In this document: positions 24,550 through 33,691 of the stretch, piece after piece
Layout: each line of letters starts with the position of its first letter
Position numbering within the stretch: the stretch's first letter is position 1
Source: Desulfobaccales bacterium
GTDB lineage: Bacteria; Desulfobacterota; Desulfobaccia; Desulfobaccales; 0-14-0-80-60-11
Direction of reading: 5' to 3'
NCBI GenBank assembly: GCA_037481655.1
Contig: JBBFLF010000003.1
Location: 62,001 to 126,000, forward strand
Length of the DNA: 64,000 nt
Made by a program: the position numbers and the translations under genes
The notes under the pieces: generated by a model
Databases searched by the model: none
Seen by the model: the letters and a program-made list of their open reading frames with translations, nothing else
Told to the model about the DNA's origin: nothing

Positions 24550-27444
24550 TCAGGTGGCATTGGCCTTTCCCCAGCGCCGCACCAGCTTGTCAAACTCCAC
24601 CAGGATGATGACGCTGCTGGAGACCAGCCCGATACGCAGCCATTCCACCAAGCCGATGGGCTCCATCCGGAACAGCCATTGCATGGACGGCAGATAAATG
24701 GCGGCCAGCTGCGCCCCGATGGAGGCCAGGATGCCGAAGAACAGAAAAGGGTTGCTGAAGGGGTTGAGGCGAAAGACCGACTGGAGCTCCGAGCGGCTGT
24801 TCCAGGCCTGGAAGAACTGGAAGAAGACCATGGTGGTGACCGCCACGGTGCGGGCCTTTCCCAACGGCATCCCGGTTTTCAGGGCATAGAGGAACTCATA
24901 CACCACGCCGGCGGAGATCAGCAGGCTGATGTAAATGGTGCGCTCCACCAGCAAGCGGGACATGATGCCTTCCCGGGGGTCCCGGGGAGGCCTGAGCAGA
25001 ACGTCCTTCTCCCCCGGCTCAAAGCAGAGGGCCAGCACCTGGAGGCCGTTGGTGACCAGGTTGATCCACAGAAGCTGCGCCGGCAGGTAGGGGATGGGCA
25101 ACCCCAAAATCACCGTGGCCAAAATTGAGATAATGGCGGCGATGCCGGTGGGGATGAGGAAGAAGGTCACTTTGCGGATGTTGTCGAAGACCACCCGGCC
25201 CAACTCCACCGCCCGATAGATGCTGACGAAGTTATCATCGGCGATGATCATGTCCGCCGCTTCCTTGGCCACATCCGTGCCGGTCTTGCCCATGGCCACG
25301 CCGATGTGGGCCGCCTTGAGGGCCGGGGCGTCATTGACGCCGTCCCCGGTGACGGCCACAATCTCGCCCTGCTTCAGCAGCTGCTGGGTGATGCGCAGCT
25401 TGTGATGGGGCGCCACCCGGGCATAGACGGAGACCTTGCGCACCAGGTGAAAGAGGGCGGTATCGCTCATGGTCTCAATCTCTTTGCCCGTGAGCACCCG
25501 GCGCACCGCCCCTTCCGGCCCGGCCCGGCGCACCAGGGCCGCCAGCACCTCCTTGAGGAAGGCAAAGAGCTCCATGTCGCTCATGGCGGAAATCTGCCGC
25601 CCGATGAGGGTGCGGGGTTCATGGCCGGGGATGCCCGACTGCCGGGCCAGGATGCTGGCGACCTCCCGGGTGACCAGAAAGAGCTCTTCATCGGTCATGG
25701 TCTCCACCGGCTTGGCCAGGAGATCCTCCGCCGCCTCCTCCTCGGGGATGATGCCCAACTGGCGGGCGATGGCCTCGGCGGTGACGGCGTGATCCCCGGT
25801 GATCATCACCACCCGGATGCCCGCCTGGCGACAGCCGGCCACGGCCTCAATGGCCTCCGGCCGGGGAGGATCGATCATCCCCTGCAGGCCGGCAAAGGTG
25901 AGGTCGTGCTGCAGGTCCTTCAGGCGGATCTCCGTCTGCTCCGCCGGCACCTCCTTGTAGGCCATGCCCAGGACCCGTAAGCCTTGACGGGCAAAATGGT
26001 TGGCCACCTGGGGGACATCCTCCCAGGCCTCGAAGCGGCAGGCCGAACACAGATCCAACAGGCGCTCCGGCGCCCCCTTGACGAAGATGAGGTTCCGATC
26101 CCCGGCGCGGTGCAGGGAGGCCATATAGCCCCGGTCGGATTCAAAGGGGATGAGGAAGAGCTGGGGATAGCGGTCCCGCTCCTCCTCGGGCTTGAGCCCC
26201 GCCTTCATAGCGGCCACGATGAGGGCGGCCTCGGTGGGGTCGCCGTCCACCTGATAGCGGCCCCCCTCCTGATAGACATCCGATTCGTTGCACAACAGCC
26301 CGATGCGAAAGAGAAAGAGCAGGTCCGAGTCGGCCTCCGCCTGGATGGGGCGCCCCTCCTCCAGGATTTCGCCGGTGGGTTCATAGCCGGTGCCGGTGAG
26401 CTCATAGATGCGCCGGCCGTCATAGACCAGCCGCACTGTCATTTCGTTCTTGGTCAACGTGCCGGTCTTGTCGGAGCAGATCACGGTGGTGCTGCCCAGG
26501 GTCTCCACCGCCGGCAGCCGGCGGATGATGGCGTTTTGCTGGGCCATGCGGGCCACCCCGATGGCCAGGGTGATGGTCACCACGATGGGGAGACCCTCCG
26601 GGATGGTGGCCACCGCCGCCGCCACCGCGGTCATGAACATGTCCGCCGGCTTTTCCCCGATGAGGATGCCCACCAGAAACAGCACGGCCGACGCCAACAG
26701 CACCAGGATGCCGATGAAATTGGCGAAGCGGTCGAACTTCTCCTGCAGGGGGGCCCGGGTGACCTGCAATTCCTGCACGTCCCGGGCGATGCGGCCCAAC
26801 ACGGTGCGGGAGCCGGTGGCCACCACCACCCCTTTGGCCCGGCCGTTCACCACCACGGCCCCCATGAAGGCCATATTCACCTGATCCCCCGGGGTCAGGT
26901 TGGGGTCCGGCAGGGGGTGTGTCACCTTTTCCACCGGCACCGACTCGCCGGTGAGCATGGACTCGTCGGTCCTCAGCTCAATGGTCTTGATGAGACGGAT
27001 ATCCGCCGGCACCCGGGAGCCGGAGGCCAGAAAGACAATATCCCCCGGCACCAGCTCCTCGCTGTTGACCTCCACCTCCCGGCCGTCCCGGAGCACCCGG
27101 GCCTTGGCCACCACCATCTTTTTCAAGGCCTGGACGGTCTTGGCCGCCTTCACTTCCTGGACGAAACCCACCAGGGCATTGAGGAGCAGGATGGCGATGA
27201 TGATGCCGGAATCCCGGTACTCCTGCAGTGCAGCGGTGACCACCGCGGCAATGAGGAGGATATAGATGAGGGGACTGGTGAACTGGTTCAGAAAGATCTT
27301 GAGATAGCTGATCTTTTCTTCTTCCGCCAGTTTGTTGGGGCCGAAGCGACGCAGGCGTTCCCGGACCTCCTCGGAACTCAATCCCTGGTCCGAGGTGTTC
27401 AGTTCCGTGAACACCTGCTGGATGTCCTGCTGATACCATTCCAT
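24550..27444 (-). CDS. Cation-transporting P-type ATPase (Ca2+-type, P2) with an internal triplication
   Basis: An ATP-driven cation pump of 964 aa from ATG 27444; an in-frame TTG at 27489 would add 15 residues. The N-terminal cation-ATPase domain is followed by TGES (actuator), the phosphorylation motif CSDKTGTLTKNE, KGAPERLLDLC (nucleotide domain), TGDHAVTAEAIA, VAVTGDGVNDAPALK and a C-terminal six-helix transport domain. The layout is close to SERCA/PMR1-like bacterial pumps. Between the TGDH and GDGVND motifs there is an extra segment made of three 38-residue units. Units 1 and 2 are additional and unit 3 (LTGKEIETMSD) is the normal family segment. The pump probably exports Ca2+ or a related cation. 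Confidence 0.92.
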   Translation of the reverse strand: MEWYQQDIQQVFTELNTSDQGLSSEEVRERLRRFGPNKLAEEEKISYLKIFLNQFTSPLIYILLIAAVVTAALQEYRDSGIIIAILLLNALVGFVQEVKAAKTVQALKKMVVAKARVLRDGREVEVNSEELVPGDIVFLASGSRVPADIRLIKTIELRTDESMLTGESVPVEKVTHPLPDPNLTPGDQVNMAFMGAVVVNGRAKGVVVATGSRTVLGRIARDVQELQVTRAPLQEKFDRFANFIGILVLLASAVLFLVGILIGEKPADMFMTAVAAAVATIPEGLPIVVTITLAIGVARMAQQNAIIRRLPAVETLGSTTVICSDKTGTLTKNEMTVRLVYDGRRIYELTGTGYEPTGEILEEGRPIQAEADSDLLFLFRIGLLCNESDVYQEGGRYQVDGDPTEAALIVAAMKAGLKPEEERDRYPQLFLIPFESDRGYMASLHRAGDRNLIFVKGAPERLLDLCSACRFEAWEDVPQVANHFARQGLRVLGMAYKEVPAEQTEIRLKDLQHDLTFAGLQGMIDPPRPEAIEAVAGCRQAGIRVVMITGDHAVTAEAIARQLGIIPEEEAAEDLLAKPVETMTDEELFLVTREVASILARQSGIPGHEPRTLIGRQISAMSDMELFAFLKEVLAALVRRAGPEGAVRRVLTGKEIETMSDTALFHLVRKVSVYARVAPHHKLRITQQLLKQGEIVAVTGDGVNDAPALKAAHIGVAMGKTGTDVAKEAADMIIADDNFVSIYRAVELGRVVFDNIRKVTFFLIPTGIAAIISILATVILGLPIPYLPAQLLWINLVTNGLQVLALCFEPGEKDVLLRPPRDPREGIMSRLLVERTIYISLLISAGVVYEFLYALKTGMPLGKARTVAVTTMVFFQFFQAWNSRSELQSVFRLNPFSNPFLFFGILASIGAQLAAIYLPSMQWLFRMEPIGLVEWLRIGLVSSSVIILVEFDKLVRRWGKANAT

Positions 27445-27660
27445 AGTGGTTACCAAAAAAGAAGAAAGGGTGGGCGCAGCACACCCCAAGGATATGGCCC
27501 ATGGCCGAGCGGGGCACCCTGGTCCGGCCAGCGCATTGGCTGACTATTATACCAGATTTTCCCGGTCCGCACGTGGATTCGCGTCACAGCCGCCGTCAGG
27601 GAGCGGAAAAACGGCCGCCAGACCAAGGATGGCGGCTCCCCGACTGGACGGCCTCAGGCC

Positions 27661-28908
27661 TCAGCGGCGCCGGGGGCGACGATGGTGGGAGGGTCTCGGC
27701 CCAGACTTGCGAGGAGGGTTGTTGGCCACCTGCGGCCGGGTGGCGGCCAGACGCCGGAGGGCCTGCTCCCGGTTGGCGACCGCCTTGAGGGCGGGACGGG
27801 CCTCAAAGGCCCCCAGACGTACCGCCGTCTCCAGGTCCCGCCGGGCGGCTTCGTTCTGCCCCAGGTGGGCGTAGGCCACCCCCCGGTGACTGTAGGCCTC
27901 AGGGGCCGTGCTCCCCAAATCCAGAGCCCGGCTGAGATCAGCCACGGCCGGTTCGTAGCGCCCGAGACGCACCTGGAGGATCCCCCTCCGGAGATAGGCC
28001 TCGGCCTGGCGGGGCTTAAGCTGGATGGCCCGGCTGTAATCCTCCAGGGCGGCCTCCTCCAGCCCCAGCTGCTCCTTCAGATGCCCCGAGAAAAGATAAA
28101 TCTCGGCATCCGCCCGACCGGCGGAGAGGGCTTGCTCCAGAGCCTCCAGGGCCTGAGAGAGATCCCCCAGACGCTCGTTCACCCGGGCGATGGCGAGGTG
28201 AACCCGGGGGAGGTCGGAGGATTGGGGAGGCAGCACTTGCACAGCCTGCCGGAAATCCGTCAGGGCCGCCTGATAGTGCCCCAAGGCCTCAAAGGCCTGC
28301 CCCCGGAGGATCCAGGGCAAGGGGGAGCCCGGCCGTTGGCCCGACGCCAGGGACAGGTCCCGCACCGCGTCCCGGTAGCGTTGCAGTTCCAAGGCGCTCA
28401 GGCCCCGCAGATACCGGAGCCGGCCTGAATCGGCCCCCAGCTCCATCGCCCGGCCCAAAGCGGCAAAGGCCTGGGCATAGTCCCGCCGGGCCACCGCCTT
28501 TTCCGCCTCCCGCACCTGCCGCAGGGCGGCCTGCTGCCGCTCGGCCTGTTGTCGCAGGAGCTGCTCCGCCTTGGCCAGGGGATCTGCAAAGGGACGCGGG
28601 AAAGTCAATAGCAGGAAGCCCATGAGGAGGATGGCCACCCCCGACACTAGCCCGGCAATCAGCGGGTGATCCTGAATCAGGATGAAGGCGCGCTCCAGCG
28701 GCCTTAAGTCCCCCAGGCGCCGGTACCAGCGAACCCGGGAGCGATGCTGAACCTGCTCCCGGAGATGCCGGGTGACCGCCTCGGGAGAGGGTTCTCCCCT
28801 GAAGTCATGGCCGGTTTGCGGCCGGTGCAGGCCACAGGTGGGACACCGAACCGCATAGGGGGAGACCTCCCCGCCGCACCGGGGGCAGATATACCTCTCT
28901 GACGCCAT
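27661..28908 (-). CDS. Zinc-ribbon, single-pass membrane, TPR-repeat protein
   Basis: A 415-aa protein. An N-terminal zinc ribbon (YICPRCGG...VRCPTCG) lies before a basic stretch and one transmembrane helix at about residues 82-103 (LIAGLVSGVAILLMGFLLL). A coiled-coil-like segment follows, then about seven TPR repeats, for example AYLRRGILQVRLGRYEPAVADLSRALDLG, and a very basic tail (SHHRRPRRR). It is likely a scaffold on the inner membrane; partners are not identifiable. The 216-bp gap to the ATPase start shows no other gene. Confidence 0.82.
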   Translation of the reverse strand: MASERYICPRCGGEVSPYAVRCPTCGLHRPQTGHDFRGEPSPEAVTRHLREQVQHRSRVRWYRRLGDLRPLERAFILIQDHPLIAGLVSGVAILLMGFLLLTFPRPFADPLAKAEQLLRQQAERQQAALRQVREAEKAVARRDYAQAFAALGRAMELGADSGRLRYLRGLSALELQRYRDAVRDLSLASGQRPGSPLPWILRGQAFEALGHYQAALTDFRQAVQVLPPQSSDLPRVHLAIARVNERLGDLSQALEALEQALSAGRADAEIYLFSGHLKEQLGLEEAALEDYSRAIQLKPRQAEAYLRRGILQVRLGRYEPAVADLSRALDLGSTAPEAYSHRGVAYAHLGQNEAARRDLETAVRLGAFEARPALKAVANREQALRRLAATRPQVANNPPRKSGPRPSHHRRPRRR

Positions 28909-29119
28909 CTCCGCCGCTCCTTCCCCTCGCGCCCGCTACAAAAACCTTGCCAGCCGGCATCCTCGGTCTTGGCTGAAGCTTTTCAGGTCGCAGCCGGTGT
29001 CTCTGCCTCCCCATGTGTCAGGGGCAACCCATAATTGTTCACAATTCTGAACTGTTAGACTTCCGCTGGCCCTGGCCCCACTTTAGGCTCTCACAAGGAC
29101 ACTATCAAGCCGGAAAGCG

Positions 29120-29148
29120 AAAAAAAAAGCGGAACCGCAATTCCGCTT
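29120..29148 (-). terminator. Rho-independent terminator, originally downstream of tRNA-Asp
   Basis: Read on the minus strand, an 8-bp stem AAGCGGAA/TTCCGCTT with a 6-base loop is followed by a run of about eight T. It lies just beyond the displaced 3' tRNA-Asp fragment (29155-29184). It therefore probably terminated the tRNA before the element inserted, and now may serve the integrase. Confidence 0.8.
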
Positions 29149-29154
29149 GCAAGG

Positions 29155-29184
29155 GTGGCGGGGACGACGGGATTTGAACCCGCG
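29155..29184. repeat. Left attachment repeat (3' end of tRNA-Asp duplicated)
   Basis: A 30-base segment identical to 46551-46580, corresponding to the T-arm, acceptor 3' strand and CCA of tRNA-Asp. It is not a functional tRNA because the sequence diverges right after CGCG. It marks the left boundary of the integrated element. Confidence 0.92.
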
Positions 29185-29214
29185 CCCTTTTTTTCTAAGC
29201 TTCTCATATTCTTT

Positions 29215-30333
29215 TTAAATTTTAATTGGTTTTTCCTCTGCGGACGGCATATGGACGGTCGATATAGAATCGTCTTCGATCATGCCCCTCATGGCTTCCG
29301 TCACTAGTTTCCCATACCTCCTGAAAGCCGTAACCGTTTTGTGGCCCGTGGCCTCCATCACCATGCGCTCGGAGTAACTCGCCATAAGTTTCTGGGTAGC
29401 AAAGGAATGCCTGGTGCCCTGATAGGGGCTGATGTTGAGCCCTGCCGCCCGGGCTGCCTTTGTCCAGGCCCTCCGCACACTGGCGTATGAAAGAGGCCGG
29501 CCTTTCAGGCCGGTAAAGACAAAGCCCGACAAGGCTCGGGGCAGGGCCATAAGTGCCGCCTTGACTTGGGAGTTGAGGGGGATCTTCCTTACATCTCCCT
29601 CCTTGGTATACGGTTTCCATTCCCCCAGGTCCATGCTGGCCTTGATGGTGATGTAAGCCTGGCCCTTGAGATGGACGCAGTCCCAGGTCAGGGCCCTGGC
29701 CTCCCCGAGGCGACACCCCTGCTTCATGCACAAGAGAAACAGCGTCCGGTAAGGCTCCCGGCAGTTGGCCAAGATGCGGGCCTGCTCCTCCGGCGTGAGC
29801 CACTTGGTGTCCGGTTCCCTCTTGGGCACCCTGGGAAACTTGGGCATGACCGCGATGTCCTTGCGGTCCAAGGCTTCGGCCATGAGTTTGTGCAGCGCCC
29901 CCAGGATGTTCGTTACCGTCTTGGCCGACAGGTGTTCTGGGAGTTGGTTCCGGAAATCCTTGATGTGCCCGTCCCGGATGTCCCGGATGGACATCCGGCC
30001 AAAGAAGGGGACGAAATAGCTCCTGGAATACCGTTTGATTTCCCTGAAATAAGCTCGGCTGATGAGCCGCCGCTCCACCTCGGCTTGAAGCCTGGTGAGC
30101 CAAGCGGCCACATAGTTCTCGAACTGAAGTGACCTTATCTCCTTGGTGACGTATTCCTTGGGGTCGAACTTTCCCGCCCCGATCTGATGCCGGATGGTGG
30201 CCAGCAATTGCTCCGCCCTGGCCAACGAGTCCAGCGGGAAACCATACTGGTCGGTGTAAATCTTCTGTCGAGTGCCTTGATACCAGATGTAGATAGAGCA
30301 AGTCAAAAAAAATACCCTCGCATCTTCGAACAA
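29215..30333 (-). CDS. Tyrosine recombinase / phage integrase, N-terminus possibly truncated
   Basis: A 372-aa integrase. The N-terminal arm-binding and core-binding region (FDPKEYV..., FVPFFGRMSIRDIRDGHIKDF) is followed by the catalytic domain. Visible active-site motifs are Arg in GCRLGEARALTW, a Lys in the beta-hairpin, GTRHSFATQK (HxxR), TGHK and the nucleophile Tyr in FRRYGKL. It lies 30 bases inside the left att repeat and reads towards it, as expected for the enzyme that inserted the element. The first dozen or so codons (MFEDARVFFLTC) overlap antisense hsdM sequence and do not look integrase-like. The native start was therefore probably lost at the junction near 30,300. Confidence 0.9.
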   Translation of the reverse strand: MFEDARVFFLTCSIYIWYQGTRQKIYTDQYGFPLDSLARAEQLLATIRHQIGAGKFDPKEYVTKEIRSLQFENYVAAWLTRLQAEVERRLISRAYFREIKRYSRSYFVPFFGRMSIRDIRDGHIKDFRNQLPEHLSAKTVTNILGALHKLMAEALDRKDIAVMPKFPRVPKREPDTKWLTPEEQARILANCREPYRTLFLLCMKQGCRLGEARALTWDCVHLKGQAYITIKASMDLGEWKPYTKEGDVRKIPLNSQVKAALMALPRALSGFVFTGLKGRPLSYASVRRAWTKAARAAGLNISPYQGTRHSFATQKLMASYSERMVMEATGHKTVTAFRRYGKLVTEAMRGMIEDDSISTVHMPSAEEKPIKI

Positions 30334-31587
30334 AACGATGAGATCAGGCTTAAGCCTCGTAGTCTTGCTTACATTGTGAGCGAACTTCAGAAATATTCAC
30401 TACTGAGCACTCATATCGATATTAAAGGTAAGGCATATGAGGAGCTTGTGGGTGCAAACCTTCGCGGTGATCGTGGCGAATTCTTCACTCCCCGAAACGT
30501 CATGCACATGACCGTGGAGATACTCGATCCCCGTGATGATGAAAGGGTGCTCGACCCGGCATGTGGGACGGGCGGTTTTCTTGTTATTGCCATGAATAAG
30601 GTTCACGCTCGGCTCGAAGCACAGCTTATGAATGAACTGGGCAGGCTAAAAACCGAATGGAGGGACGAAGAGAAGAGGGTTTTTCAGGAACGCGTTCGGG
30701 AAATTGCTGAAAGCAATTTCTTTGGCTTCGACCTGAATCCTGACCTGGTCAAGGCCACCAAGATGAATATGGTCATGAACAATGACGGCAGTGGCAATAT
30801 CTTCCAGACTAATTCTCTGCTTCCGCCCCACGAGTGGGATGCAGACTTCCGACGCGACCTTGCCAAGGCTTTGGGAATTAAGGAATCCTCCATCAGAAAC
30901 GCCAGCTCTATCGGTTTCTTTGATGTAATAGTCACCAATCCACCCTTTGGCAGTAAGATTCCTATCAAAGACCCCCACATCCTTGGGCAATATGACCTAG
31001 CCCACATTTGGCGGAAGGATAAGAACGACCGAACCCGTTGGACAAAGACCAACAAATTGCAAAATTCAGTTCCGCCGGAACAACTCTTTGTTGAGCGTTG
31101 CATCCAACTTCTCAAGCCAGGCGGTAGACTCGGTATTGTTCTGCCGGATTCCATTCTGGGTTCGCCAGGCCTCGGTTACATCCGGCATTGGCTGATAAGG
31201 AATACCCAGACCATCGCCAGCATTGATCTTCACCTCGATACTTTTCAGCCAAGAAATGGCACCCAGACTTCGGTACTTATTCTTAGGAAAAAAACACTCG
31301 AACAGATACATGAGGAAGAACGAACCGGCCGAATGGCAGATTACCCTATATTCATGGCTGTTGTTGACCGCATCGGTCACGACAAGCGTGGCAATCCTAT
31401 TTTCAAGCGAGACAAACACGGAAATGAAATTCTTGTTCCGGAGACTGAAATCATTTCCATCGGCGAAATAGCCAATGGTTCCAAAACTGCCAAAGTTGAA
31501 TCAAAGCGCAAAGTTATAGATGACCAGACGCCCTTAGTGGTAAAAGCCTTTAAGAAGTGGTGGGAACAGGAAGGATTGTCATGGTAG
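30301..31587 (+). pseudogene. hsdM: Type I restriction-modification methyltransferase subunit, 5'-truncated hsdM
   Basis: Encodes the catalytic and C-terminal parts of HsdM, the N6-adenine methyltransferase of type I systems. It starts abruptly at KKYPRIFEQNDEIRL, which corresponds to the interior of the protein. Then come the invariant DVKG-like IDIKGKAYEELVGANLRGDRGEFFTPR, SAM motif I DPACGTGGF and catalytic NPPFG. The N-terminal helical domain of roughly 150-200 residues is absent; upstream codons (an open frame back to ATG 30187) are antisense to the integrase. It overlaps hsdS by 7 bases. No hsdR is present in the window. Base composition is much more AT-rich than the chromosome. Confidence 0.85.
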
Positions 31588-32411
31588 ATTCAAATACCGC
31601 CCAAAAGGCTATTTGTGCGCATCCTGTTGTTTCACCTGTTTTTCCCGAGGAGGAATTCCATTGGACAACGGTTCGCCTCCGAGAAGTGCTTGATCGAGGT
31701 TTGCGACTAGAGGGCAAGGTTTTCGGCATCGAGGGCAGGCATGCAAGGGAGACGCTGAAGCGTTGCAAATGGCCTATAGTTAGCGTCGGAGGCGAAAATG
31801 GTTTGGCGAAGTCCATAACAGTCCCCGGGAGAGTTAAACGTAAGTATCTTTCATCAGACGCCCCGGAGGCTATCGGATTCCTCGGAAGTTCTGAAATGCT
31901 TGATGTCAAACCTGTTCCTTATAAATGGGTTTTTAAAAATGAACCAAAATATCAGCAATTTAAAATCAGAGAAGGATTGGTTCTGATTTCCTGTTCCGGT
32001 ACTATAGGAAATGTCACTTATGTCTCAAAAACCCTTAATAATTTTATGATAAGCCAACATGCTATAAGAATCTCGGCAGACTTCCCCGGTTATATTTATG
32101 CATTTCTGAAGACCAGTATCGGACAAGCTCTTGTCAAAACAAATATGTATGGTGCTGTCGTTAGCGAAATAGAACCACATCACTTTGACAATGTCTTAAT
32201 TCCGGACCCACCACCAATCCTGAAAAAGCGCATCCATGACCTGATTTTGGAATCATATAAATTGCGGGACGAATCCAATGAACTTTTAGACCAAGCTGAA
32301 CAGCTTCTTTACTATGCTCTGAATTTACCTCCCATTGATAATATCAGGCCGCAATATTTCGACCCGTCTTTCGAAGTGCGCAATTTCATTGTGAAATTTG
32401 TCGCAAATTGA
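31581..32411 (+). CDS. hsdS: Type I restriction-modification specificity subunit, N-terminal half (frameshifted hsdS)
   Basis: 276 aa from ATG 31581 (AGGAAGG upstream, inside the hsdM end). It contains a first target-recognition domain with LVLISCSGTIGNVTYVS and NFMISQHAIRIS, then a conserved coiled-coil spacer (LILESYKLRDESNELLDQAEQLLYYALN). The frame ends at FVKFVAN-type codons near 32,400. There, dropping one T of an AAATTTG run would continue directly into the second ORF. It is either a natural half-HsdS that could pair with the next product, or a broken gene. Confidence 0.82.
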   Translation: MVDSNTAQKAICAHPVVSPVFPEEEFHWTTVRLREVLDRGLRLEGKVFGIEGRHARETLKRCKWPIVSVGGENGLAKSITVPGRVKRKYLSSDAPEAIGFLGSSEMLDVKPVPYKWVFKNEPKYQQFKIREGLVLISCSGTIGNVTYVSKTLNNFMISQHAIRISADFPGYIYAFLKTSIGQALVKTNMYGAVVSEIEPHHFDNVLIPDPPPILKKRIHDLILESYKLRDESNELLDQAEQLLYYALNLPPIDNIRPQYFDPSFEVRNFIVKFVAN

Positions 32412-33063
32412 TTGTCGTCTTGGCGCTACCTATCATGTCCCCATTGTGGACGCTATTTTGAAAAAGCTGCGAAAAGAAGCAGTCGAGGTTACCAGCATTA
32501 GCGACCCCCGCATTAGCAAGCGAATTATCTTACCTGGTCGTTTTGCTCGCGTCTACGTCCAGGAAGGACAAGGGACAGTCTTCTTTGGGGGTAAACAAAT
32601 CTTTGAACTTGACCCTTCCAACAAGAAGTATCTGTCGCTAATCCATCATAGCAAAAGAATCAAGGATCAACTCCGGCTCGAAAAGAATATGGTTCTGATC
32701 ACATGTAGCGGAACAATAGGAAGGGTCACGCTGGTGCCTGAGCATTGGGAAGGATGGACTGCAAATCAACATATTATTCGGGTTGTGCCGTCATCCGATG
32801 AAATAGCGGGCTACCTTTATGTCTTCTTAACTAGTGATTATGGGCGTGAACTCATTACCCGTTTCACTTATGGAGCCGTTGTTCATGAGATAGATGACCG
32901 CCATGTAAGCCAGGTAGCCGTTCCTTTGCTCAAAGACAAATATGTTCAGCACGAAATCAATCGCATTGCCCTCGAGGCAAACGAAAAACGAACCCAAGCC
33001 TACTACGCCGAGCAGCAAGCCATACGTATAACCAACGAGGAAGTGGTCCATGCTGAATCATAA
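32398..33063 (+). CDS. hsdS: Type I restriction-modification specificity subunit, C-terminal half (frameshifted hsdS)
   Basis: 221 aa carrying the second target-recognition domain. SQIDCRLGATYHVPIV matches the usual RLDAxYHxP start of the second half. MVLITCSGTIGRVTLV and ANQHIIRV parallel the first TRD, and FTYGAVVHEIDDRHVSQVAVPL parallels MYGAVVSEIEPHHFDNVLIP. It begins at an in-frame TTG inside the end of the first half, a 14-base overlap in another frame. The 229 bases after it are AT-rich with no gene that I can support. Confidence 0.8.
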   Translation: MSQIDCRLGATYHVPIVDAILKKLRKEAVEVTSISDPRISKRIILPGRFARVYVQEGQGTVFFGGKQIFELDPSNKKYLSLIHHSKRIKDQLRLEKNMVLITCSGTIGRVTLVPEHWEGWTANQHIIRVVPSSDEIAGYLYVFLTSDYGRELITRFTYGAVVHEIDDRHVSQVAVPLLKDKYVQHEINRIALEANEKRTQAYYAEQQAIRITNEEVVHAES

Positions 33064-33292
33064 AATATCCTTTGTTAAAAGTTCTTCCCAGATATCCCGA
33101 ATAACAGTTTTATAAATGATGATAATTTTATTGAATAGATAACCGCGAAATATAACTTGAAAGTGCACCCCCAATAGCCTTCGTGAATATTCCTGTTAAG
33201 CCGGGAAAAACCAAAGAAATCAAGAAAATTTATCAAGGGCGGAGGAAGCAAGAGTAGTTGACAAATCAAGCAAAGATAAGTTGTTAAGGTAA

Positions 33293-33691
33293 CTATTTTT
33301 TTAATAGTTCCAAATCATAAAAACTAATGTCCTCAGATTTCATCACACAGTTCACAATGGCGCTGATGGTTTGATGTCTTAATTCGGCCATTTTTATAAC
33401 ATCACCAACTATGAATAATCTCATCAATTGTTTAGGATTAAAGCGGTAAATAGTGTAAAATTGAACCCAGGTCTTTAATTTAAAAAAGTCTTCATTTGGT
33501 CTTAAAACATATATATTTATTAAATAATGACACCCTTCTCTTTCGGGCCTAGAATTTCGCTGAGAAGTGGTCTTACATGTAAGGATAGGGTCGTCGGGAC
33601 CGGGATTATTGATAATGATGAATAACTTATCGGCTATTCCCCCATCAGAGAATTGATAATTTTTATGTAAAAAGACTGTTCCCCGTTTCAT
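33293..33691 (-). CDS. Uncharacterised partner of the Panacea-domain gene (candidate toxin)
   Basis: A 132-aa basic protein of no recognised family. It begins MKRGTVFLHKNYQFSDGGIADKLFIIIN, a pattern (basic N-terminus, hydrophobic beta-strand, DKLFIII) reminiscent of small beta-barrel toxins of the PemK/MazF type, though that is a weak visual likeness. CKTTSQ and GCHYLINIYVL follow. Its start overlaps the stop of the Panacea-domain gene by 4 bases, the arrangement expected of a toxin-antitoxin pair. The strong AT bias differs from the chromosome. Confidence 0.7.
   Translation of the reverse strand: MKRGTVFLHKNYQFSDGGIADKLFIIINNPGPDDPILTCKTTSQRNSRPEREGCHYLINIYVLRPNEDFFKLKTWVQFYTIYRFNPKQLMRLFIVGDVIKMAELRHQTISAIVNCVMKSEDISFYDLELLKK

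Noticed and set aside
25984-27543. 519-codon plus-strand open frame
   Set aside because: Antisense shadow of the P-type ATPase gene.
27600-28908. CRISPR-like or DNA tandem repeat in the TPR gene
   Set aside because: The periodicity comes from TPR protein repeats; DNA units are not identical and have no spacer structure. No CRISPR array was seen anywhere in the window.
29155-29184. Second tRNA-Asp gene
   Set aside because: Only the 3' 30 bases match; the D-arm and anticodon arm are absent, so it is an attachment-site remnant.
33075-33269. 64-codon minus-strand frame downstream of hsdS
   Set aside because: Hydrophobic only because the DNA is AT-rich; no start signal and no family.
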